27,896 nucleotides of DNA from positions 1-27,896 of the forward strand of contig DNJC01000010.1 of assembly GCA_003490025.1 (NCBI GenBank), in the 5' to 3' direction. This DNA comes from Geobacter sp. (lineage in GTDB: Bacteria; Desulfobacterota; Desulfuromonadia; Geobacterales; Geobacteraceae). The notes under the pieces are model-generated. The model saw only the letters and a program-made list of their open reading frames with translations, searched no databases and was not told the origin of the DNA. Shown here piece after piece: positions 22,021 through 27,896 of the stretch. The translations under genes and the position numbers were made by a program. How positions within the stretch are numbered: position 1 is the stretch's first letter; the number at the start of each line of letters is the position of its first letter.

Positions 22021-24660
22021 ATGCCGCACAGCCACCACCAGACCATCCATCAGAAAGACTACACCTCCCCCGACTACCTCGTCGATACAGTCGATCTCAC
22101 CTTCGACCTCGATCCCGAAGAGACGCGGGTGGTGTCGCGCCTCGCCGTCCGCAGCAACCACGACAGGAGCCCCCTCCCCCGCCCCCTGGTCCTGGACGGA
22201 GAGGAGCTGACCCTGGTCTCGCTGAAGCTTGACGGGGCGGAGCTCCCGGCGGAGCGCTACCGCATCGAGGAGGGGCGGCTCTTAATCGAGGACCCCCCCG
22301 AGAGCTTCGTCCTCGAGGTGGAGACAAGGATCAGACCGCGGGATAACAGCGCGCTCTCAGGCCTCTACGCCTCCGGCCCCATGCTCTGCACCCAGTGCGA
22401 GGCCGAGGGGTTCCGGCGCATCACCTACTTCACCGACCGCCCCGACGTCATGGCGGTCTACACGGTGACGCTCAAGGCCGACAGGGAGAGCGCCCCGGTG
22501 CTTCTGGCCAACGGCAACCTGGTGCGAAGCGGGGAACTGCCGGACGGAAGGCACTTCGCCACCTGGCACGACCCCTTCAAGAAGCCGAGCTACCTCTTCG
22601 CAGTGGTGGCAGGGGACCTGGTCCGCATCGCCGACAGCTTCACCACCATGAGCGGGCGGAAGGTGAACCTGGAGATCTACGTCGAGGAGAAGAACCGGGG
22701 CAAGTGCGATCACGCGCTGAGGTCGCTGACGCGCGCCATGCGCTGGGACGAGGAGCAGTTCGGGCGCGAATACGACCTGGAGACCTACATGATCGTCGCC
22801 GTCGACGACTTCAACATGGGGGCGATGGAGAACAAGGGGCTAAACGTGTTCAACTCCCGCTACGTCCTGGCGAGCCCCGAGAGCGCCACCGACGACGACT
22901 ACCAGGCGATAGAAGAGGTGATCGGTCACGAGTACTTCCACAACTGGACCGGCAACAGGATCACCTGCCGCGACTGGTTCCAGCTCTCCCTCAAGGAGGG
23001 GCTCACCATCTTCCGCGACCAGGAGTTCTCCGCCGACATGCAGTCGCGCCCGGTGAAGAGGATCGCCGACGTGAGGCTGTTGCGGTCGTCGCAGTTCGCC
23101 GAGGACGCCGGTCCCCTGGCCCACCCGGTGCGTCCCGAATCGTACGTGGAGATCAACAACTTCTACAGCATGACCGTCTACCACAAGGGGGGCGAGGTGA
23201 TCAGGATGCTGCGGACGCTCCTGGGGCGCGAGGCGTTCCGCGCCGGGATGGACCTCTACTTCGAGCGGCACGACGGGCAGGCGGTCCGGGTCGACGAGTT
23301 CGTGCAGGCGATGGCCGACGCAGGGAAGCGGGACCTGACGCAGTTCATGCGCTGGTACGACCAGGCCGGGACCCCGGTCATCACCGCCCGCGGCGACTAC
23401 GACCAGGAGGCGCGGAGCTACACCCTCACCGTCTCCCAGAGCTGCCCCCCCACGCCGGGTCAACCGGTGAAGGAGCCGTTACACATCCCCCTCGCCATGG
23501 GGCTTCTTTCCCGGGACGGCTCCGAGTTCGCGCTGCGACTGGAAGGGGAGCCTGCCCCGTCGGGAACCTCGCGCCTTTTGGAGCTGAGGCAGGAGACGGA
23601 GAGCTTTCGCTTCGTCGGCATAACCTCCCCCCCGGTCCCGTCGCTTCTGCGCAACTTCTCCGCGCCGGTCAAGCTCGACTACCGGTACGCCGACGACGAG
23701 TTCGCGCTCCTGATGACCGGCGACAGCGATCCCTTCGTACGCTGGGAGGCGGGGCAGGTGCAGGCGGCGCAGACGATCCTGGGACTCGTGGAAGACCTGC
23801 GGCAGGGGCGGGAGCCGGTGGTCAGCGAGACGTTTCTCGACTCCTTCGGGAGGCTTCTCTCCGACGACCGTCAGGAGCGCGCTTTCCTTGCCGAGGCGCT
23901 CACCCTTCCGGGCGAGAGCTACCTCGCCGAACAGATGGAGGTGATCGACCCGACGGCGATCCACACGGCGCGCGAGCTGGTGCGCGCGAAGGTGGGGGAG
24001 CTGCTGCGGGAGAGGTTGCTGGCCGCCAGAGCGAAGTGCGCGCCGACAGCTCCGTACCGCCCCGATGACGGGCTGGCGGGGTGCCGCAGGCTCAGGAACA
24101 TCTGCCTCTCCTACCTGATGGCGACCGGGAGCGCCGAGGCGATCGGGCTGGCCATGGAGCAGTTCGAAGGCGCCGACAACATGACCGACAGCCTGGGCGC
24201 CCTCTCGACCCTTTCCGGGTGTGCCTGCCCGGAGCGGATGATTGCGCTGGACGCCTTCTACCGCAGGTGGCGCGACGACCGCGGCGTCATCGACAAGTGG
24301 TTCACCCTGCAGGCGACCTCCCGCCTGCCGGAGACCCTGGAGCGGGTGCTGGAACTCCTGGAACACCCCGACTTCGACATCCGCAACCCGAACCGGGTCC
24401 GCTCGCTGGTCGGCGCCTTCAGCCAGAACCTGGTCCGCTTCCACGACCAAAGCGGCGCAGGGTACCGTTTCCTGGCGGACCAGGTCCTGCGGCTGAACGC
24501 GATCAACCCGCAGATCGCTGCGCGCATGCTGACCCCGTTCAGCCGCTGGCGGCGCTTCGATCCCGCGCGCCAGGAGCTGATGAAGAAAGAACTGGACCGC
24601 ATCCTCGCCGAGCCGGGACTGGCGCGCGACGTCTACGAGTTGGCGGCCAAAAGCAAGTAA
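22021..24660 (+). CDS. pepN: Aminopeptidase N (M1 zinc metallopeptidase)
   Basis: An 879-residue cytoplasmic enzyme that removes N-terminal residues from peptides in late protein turnover; the E. coli enzyme is about 870 residues. The exopeptidase motif GAMEN is at residues 267-271. The zinc site is HEYFHNWTGNR, with H303, catalytic E304 and H307, and the third ligand E326 lies in LKEGLTIFRD. The N-terminal beta domain and the C-terminal helical domain (about 560-879, ending VYELAAKSK) are complete. ATG 22021 is preferred because GAGGAG lies about 8 bases upstream; an upstream in-frame start at 21961 falls inside the promoter and has no ribosome site. It is a single-gene unit with its own promoter, divergent from the cytochrome operon. 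No oddities were seen. Confidence 0.97.
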   Translation: MPHSHHQTIHQKDYTSPDYLVDTVDLTFDLDPEETRVVSRLAVRSNHDRSPLPRPLVLDGEELTLVSLKLDGAELPAERYRIEEGRLLIEDPPESFVLEVETRIRPRDNSALSGLYASGPMLCTQCEAEGFRRITYFTDRPDVMAVYTVTLKADRESAPVLLANGNLVRSGELPDGRHFATWHDPFKKPSYLFAVVAGDLVRIADSFTTMSGRKVNLEIYVEEKNRGKCDHALRSLTRAMRWDEEQFGREYDLETYMIVAVDDFNMGAMENKGLNVFNSRYVLASPESATDDDYQAIEEVIGHEYFHNWTGNRITCRDWFQLSLKEGLTIFRDQEFSADMQSRPVKRIADVRLLRSSQFAEDAGPLAHPVRPESYVEINNFYSMTVYHKGGEVIRMLRTLLGREAFRAGMDLYFERHDGQAVRVDEFVQAMADAGKRDLTQFMRWYDQAGTPVITARGDYDQEARSYTLTVSQSCPPTPGQPVKEPLHIPLAMGLLSRDGSEFALRLEGEPAPSGTSRLLELRQETESFRFVGITSPPVPSLLRNFSAPVKLDYRYADDEFALLMTGDSDPFVRWEAGQVQAAQTILGLVEDLRQGREPVVSETFLDSFGRLLSDDRQERAFLAEALTLPGESYLAEQMEVIDPTAIHTARELVRAKVGELLRERLLAARAKCAPTAPYRPDDGLAGCRRLRNICLSYLMATGSAEAIGLAMEQFEGADNMTDSLGALSTLSGCACPERMIALDAFYRRWRDDRGVIDKWFTLQATSRLPETLERVLELLEHPDFDIRNPNRVRSLVGAFSQNLVRFHDQSGAGYRFLADQVLRLNAINPQIAARMLTPFSRWRRFDPARQELMKKELDRILAEPGLARDVYELAAKSK

Positions 24661-24683
24661 CCGGCAGGGCCGCACCAGGCGCT

Positions 24684-24771
24684 CCCTCCCCCGGAGGGGG
24701 AGGGCTGGGGAGGGGCCCGACGCCGCCAGGCGGGAATTCCCCCCTCCCAGCCTCCCCCCTCCGGGGGGAGG
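24684..24771. repeat. Nested GC-rich inverted repeat after pepN
   Basis: Two hairpins, CCCTCCCCC/GGGGGAGGG (24684-24704) and CCTCCCCCC/GGGGGGAGG (24751-24771), are each followed or preceded by a CTGGGGAGGGG-type tail. The second block (24741-24771) is close to an inverted copy of the first (24684-24715). It is probably a dispersed intergenic repeat of this genome, and it may also end pepN transcription. A relative lies at 27735-27778. Confidence 0.7.
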
Positions 24772-24960
24772 AGCCCGGGTGCCCCGTCCGCCGAGACTAC
24801 GACCGCGCCCTAGTGGCAGCCATTTCACCTTCCCGTGCAAAGCTCCGATTCCCTCAAGATATCGCTTCAGTTAATTAGATTTTTTCCGAAGAATAAACTA
24901 CCCGCTCGGATTACGCCCTTAGACAAGTGGATATTCCCGATCACTCGCGCAGGAAGTGCC
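24772..24960. other. AT-richer leader of the GGDEF-EAL gene
   Basis: No gene. The stretch 24840-24900 is clearly AT-richer than its surroundings (including TTAATTAGATTTTTTCCGAA) and probably carries the promoter of the next gene, but no -35/-10 pair is convincing. The ribosome site AGGAAG ends about 5 bases before the ATG at 24961. Confidence 0.4.
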
Positions 24961-27705
24961 ATGAAGCAAACGACCAGGCCGTCGCAGCTTTTTTCCCATC
25001 CTTTGACCATATTCGGCACACTGCTCCTGGTCACCTTCACCACGGAGACCGCGGTGATGTCCGTCCTCACCTTCATGTTCCCGACGCTGGCCGGATTTTC
25101 CGCCACTCTCACCGACGCCTTTTTCCTCACCATGCTCAGCGCACCGATGGTGTGGCTCCTGATCGCGCGTCCCCTCAGGCGCATGGCGCTGGCGGAATCG
25201 GCGAAGGCCGATACGCTGCTTCGCTCGATCGCCGACGCCGTGATCAGCTTCGACGCGAACGGGAGCATTAAATCGCTCAACCCGGCCGCCGAAAAGATCT
25301 TCGGGTATCCTCCCCATGAAATCGAAGGACGGAACATAGAAGAACTCCTTCCGGAACTGCCGCACCTGTGGTCCCGCTCCGGCGCCCCTTCCCCGGATGC
25401 CTCCCTCTCGTCGCCTTCCCCGGAGGAGGAAACGATCGGGCGGCACAGGGATGGCTCCACGTTGTCCATGGAGGTTTCCCTAGGCCTGCTCGACGCTGAG
25501 GACTGCAGCACGTTCATCGCCGTCATCCACGACATCACCCACCGCAAACGGGCGGCGGCTCTCGTCGAGGAACAGAGGGAGTTCCTGGAAAGCCTGCTGC
25601 AGCAAAGCGCCGTTCCCATTTTCGTCGTCAGCCCGGAGCACCGGGTCCTCATCTGGAACAGGGCCTGCGAGCAACTGACCGGCAAGAGCGCGCAGGAGAT
25701 GCTCGGCACGCAAGACGCGTGGAAGGCGTTCTACCCCGAAAGGCGCCCGGTTCTGGCCGACATCGTCCTTTCGGGTGACCTGCAGGCGGCGCGCGAGGGT
25801 TACGGCTCCTGCATCCCCTCGGGCTTCATCCCGGAGGGGCTGCAGTCGGAGGGGTGGTATCGCGATCTCAACGGCCGCGACCGCTACATCGTCTTCGATG
25901 CTGCCCCGATACGCAACAGCAGGGGGGATCTCCTTGCCGTCATAGAGTCCCTGGAGGAGATCACCCAGCGGAAGCTTTACGAGGAGCAGCTCGAATACCA
26001 GGCGAGCTATGACACCCTGACCGGCCTCATCAACCGCAACCTGTTGGCGGACCGTATGCGCCAGGCGCTCCTCATTTCCCGCCGCAGCCGACACGAAGTG
26101 GCTGTTTTCCTTCTCGACCTCGACGATTTCCAGATGATCAACGACACGGTGGGCCAGGACGGCGGCGATTCTCTGCTGAAGATGGTGGCCGAGCGCCTGA
26201 GCGGATGCGTCAGGGGTGGAGACACCGTGGCGCGCCAGGGGGCGGACGAGTTCGTCGTCATCGTTTCGGATCCGGCCCTCTCCGACAGCGCGCCGGTCAT
26301 CGCGGCCAACATCCAGGAGACCATAGCCAGGCCGATGCGCGTGAAAGGGCAGGAGGTGATCGTCACGGCCAGCATCGGCATCAGCATTTCCCCCAAGGAC
26401 GGCGAGGACGTGCAGACTCTCTTCAGGAACGCCGAGGTCGCCCTGTACCGGGCCAAGGAGCAGGGGAGGCATTCCTTCCAGTTCTACACCGCGGAGATGA
26501 ACGCGAGGTCCCTGGCCCGGATGACCCTGGAGAAGCACCTGCGACGGGCCCTGGAGCGCGACGAGCTGTCAGTCCACTACCAGCCCAAGGTGAGCATGTC
26601 GTCCGGAATGGTGACGGGGCTGGAGGCCCTGGTACGCTGGCAGAGCCCGGAACTCGGATCCATCCCCCCCGACAGCTTCATCCCCCTGGCCGAGGAGACC
26701 GGACTGATACTGTCGATAGGCGCCTGGGTCCTGAAGACCGCCTGTGCGCAGAACAAGGCATGGCAGGAAGCAGGTCTTCCCCTTTTGACCGTGGCGGTCA
26801 ATCTCTCCCCCCGCCAGTTCAGGCAGCAAAACATCGCCTCCCTGGTGGCTGATTGCCTGAACCAGACCGGCCTCGATCCGCGCTTTTTGGAGCTGGAAAT
26901 AACGGAGAGCATGGTCATGCAGGAGGTGACCCGGGTGGCTTCGGTGCTGGCGGAGCTGAAGCAGATGGGGGTTTCGCTGGCGATGGACGATTTCGGCACT
27001 GGTTATTCGAGCCTCGGTTATCTGAAGAGGTTTCCTTTCGACAAACTGAAGATCGACAAGTCCTTCATCAAGGACATCACCTTCGAGCCGAACAACGCCG
27101 CCATCGCCAAGGCGGTCATCGCCATGGCGCACAGCCTCCATCTCAAGGTGATCGCCGAGGGGGTCGAAACGCAGGGGCAGTTGAACTACCTGCACGCCCA
27201 GGGATGCGACGAGATCCAGGGGTACTTCTTCAGCCGGCCGGTCCCAGCCGTCGAAGTGGAACAGCTGCTGCGCGAGGGTGGGCGTATCTCCATCCCGTCA
27301 CACGCCGAAGGGTGCCCCGGCAAGACGGTCCTGGTGGTGGATGACGACGAAGATGTGCTGAGCGCGCTGCAGAGGATGCTTCTTCTCGAAGGGTATTTCG
27401 TGCTGGTGGCGCAAAGCGCCCAGGAGGGGTTCGAACAGCTGGCGCTGAACAAGGTGGCGGTGATCATTTCGGACTTCAGGATGCCGATCATGGACGGCAC
27501 CGATTTCCTGGGGAGGGCGAAGGAGCTTTACCCCGAAACGGTGCGGATCCTGCTCTCGGGATATGCGGATCTCGATGCGGTCACCCACGCGGTGAACGTC
27601 GGAGCCATCTACAAGTTCCTGTGCAAGCCGTGGATCGAGGCGGACCTCAGGGAGCAGCTTGCTGACGCCTTCGGGCACTACGCGCAGCTGTACGGGAAGA
27701 AATAA
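24961..27705 (+). CDS. PAS-PAS-GGDEF-EAL-receiver c-di-GMP protein
   Basis: A 914-residue inner-membrane protein. Two N-terminal helices lie at about residues 10-40 and 50-72, PAS1 at 80-205, and PAS2 at 215-345 with the same GWYRDLNGRDRYIVF signature as two of the kinases. The GGDEF domain (about 355-515) is degenerate: GADEF at 427-431 replaces GGDEF, although an RxxD I-site (R418, D421) remains, so it may bind rather than make c-di-GMP. The EAL domain keeps EALVRW (555-560), NLSPRQF, LEITES, DDFGTGYSSLGYL, KIDKSFI and AEGVET, so it should hydrolyse c-di-GMP. The C-terminal receiver has Asp 838 (VIISDFRMPIMDG), LSGYAD and Lys in LCKPWIE. It belongs to the same subfamily as the receivers of the 8660-19627 cluster. 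The receiver at the C-terminus is less common than at the N-terminus. It stands alone, flanked by hairpin repeats. ATG 24961 is chosen for AGGAAG. Confidence 0.92.
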   Translation: MKQTTRPSQLFSHPLTIFGTLLLVTFTTETAVMSVLTFMFPTLAGFSATLTDAFFLTMLSAPMVWLLIARPLRRMALAESAKADTLLRSIADAVISFDANGSIKSLNPAAEKIFGYPPHEIEGRNIEELLPELPHLWSRSGAPSPDASLSSPSPEEETIGRHRDGSTLSMEVSLGLLDAEDCSTFIAVIHDITHRKRAAALVEEQREFLESLLQQSAVPIFVVSPEHRVLIWNRACEQLTGKSAQEMLGTQDAWKAFYPERRPVLADIVLSGDLQAAREGYGSCIPSGFIPEGLQSEGWYRDLNGRDRYIVFDAAPIRNSRGDLLAVIESLEEITQRKLYEEQLEYQASYDTLTGLINRNLLADRMRQALLISRRSRHEVAVFLLDLDDFQMINDTVGQDGGDSLLKMVAERLSGCVRGGDTVARQGADEFVVIVSDPALSDSAPVIAANIQETIARPMRVKGQEVIVTASIGISISPKDGEDVQTLFRNAEVALYRAKEQGRHSFQFYTAEMNARSLARMTLEKHLRRALERDELSVHYQPKVSMSSGMVTGLEALVRWQSPELGSIPPDSFIPLAEETGLILSIGAWVLKTACAQNKAWQEAGLPLLTVAVNLSPRQFRQQNIASLVADCLNQTGLDPRFLELEITESMVMQEVTRVASVLAELKQMGVSLAMDDFGTGYSSLGYLKRFPFDKLKIDKSFIKDITFEPNNAAIAKAVIAMAHSLHLKVIAEGVETQGQLNYLHAQGCDEIQGYFFSRPVPAVEVEQLLREGGRISIPSHAEGCPGKTVLVVDDDEDVLSALQRMLLLEGYFVLVAQSAQEGFEQLALNKVAVIISDFRMPIMDGTDFLGRAKELYPETVRILLSGYADLDAVTHAVNVGAIYKFLCKPWIEADLREQLADAFGHYAQLYGKK

Positions 27706-27734
27706 ACTAACCCGGTCAGCATCTCCGCTATACG

Positions 27735-27778
27735 TCCCTCCCCCTTTACCCCCCATCCCTCCCCTTGAAGGGGAGGGA
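27735..27778. repeat. GC-rich hairpin repeat, convergent junction
   Basis: TCCCTCCCCTT (27756-27766) and AAGGGGAGGGA (27768-27778) form an 11-bp stem around one base, and a CCCTCCCCC tract precedes it at 27736. It shares its plan with the repeat at 24684-24771. It sits between two gene ends and may terminate both. Confidence 0.65.
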
Positions 27779-27790
27779 CGGTAGGAGGTA

Positions 27791-27895
27791 TCAGCAGCAG
27801 GTCGCCTTTGCAGCCGCGATGGGGGTCGGAGAAGCCTCCCCGCTCTTTGCCGCCTCGCGCGAGAGAAAGCAGGAGATCTGGGCCGACACCAGTAC
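27791..27895 (-). CDS. C-terminal end of a gene cut by the window edge
   Basis: On the minus strand the frame ending at TGA (27791-27793) reads to the window edge as about 34 residues (VLVSAQISCFLSREAAKSG, then EASPTPIAAAKATCC). Composition and codon use look like a genuine C-terminus, and its end falls just past a terminator-like hairpin. The two terminal Cys are notable. The family cannot be named from this piece; the opening hydrophobic residues would suit the last helix of a membrane protein. Confidence 0.45.
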   Translation of the reverse strand, partial: VLVSAQISCFLSREAAKSGEASPTPIAAAKATCC

Positions 27896-27896
27896 G

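Noticed and set aside
21796..22161. 121-codon minus-strand frame whose stop overlaps the cytochrome start
   Set aside because: The overlap is attractive, but the frame runs through the pepN promoter and start, and only the last 40 residues look protein-like. I could not find a ribosome site.
24850..24895. TCAAGATA and TTCCGAAGAATAA as sigma-28 boxes
   Set aside because: The spacing and -10 match are poor compared with the site at 8514-8540.

Overview
The window looks like chromosome of a Geobacter-type anaerobe (Desulfuromonadota: Geobacter, Geomonas or Citrifermentans). The evidence is high-GC coding, very dense PAS/Cache histidine kinases, orphan receiver proteins of one subfamily, a c-type/b-type cytochrome membrane protein, an MglA-like GTPase and GC-rich hairpin repeats between genes. 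This is inference from gene content; there is no rRNA marker, and I see no tRNA, CRISPR array or intact mobile element.

Layout. 1-1922: remains of a lower-GC surface/lipoprotein-like gene that reads as one protein only if about three single-base indels are repaired, followed by two strong intrinsic terminators. 1923-2488: non-coding, with DnaA-box-like motifs and a promoter overlapped by two palindromes. 2489-5533: a large hybrid sensor kinase. 5543-5609: a long hairpin between convergent genes. 5614-6909 (minus): a siroheme/4Fe-4S sulfite- or nitrite-reductase-like protein. 7160-8467: a receiver-kinase with an unusual His-Tyr at the phosphorylation site.

8514-19627 is the centrepiece: a tightly packed, seven-gene signalling cluster preceded by a good match to a sigma-28 (FliA) promoter. 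In order it encodes a Cache/4xPAS kinase, a receiver-PAS protein, a receiver-HD-GYP-like protein (motif changed to GVP, with two C-terminal repeats), an MglA-family GTPase, a second kinase, a receiver fused to a GspE/PilB-type ATPase with two extra zinc ribbons, and a short receiver. Several junctions are 4-bp ATGA overlaps. The receivers share one subfamily signature and the kinases share one H-box signature, so I infer a local phosphorelay acting on a type IV pilus or type II secretion-like motor, with MglA-like polarity control and c-di-GMP input.

19634-21799 (minus): a two-gene unit of a membrane cytochrome (CXXCH, membrane helices, cytochrome b5-like tail) and an apparently active membrane diguanylate cyclase, suggesting redox-to-c-di-GMP signalling. 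22021-24660: aminopeptidase N (pepN) with a good promoter. 24684-24771: GC-rich nested palindromes. 24961-27705: a PAS-PAS-GGDEF-EAL-receiver protein whose GGDEF motif is degenerate and whose EAL site is intact. 27791-27896: probable C-terminus of a minus-strand gene cut by the window edge.

Overall most of the window concerns phosphorelay and c-di-GMP signalling. The pieces with the most potential novelty are the GTPase/receiver-ATPase cluster and the cytochrome-cyclase pair.
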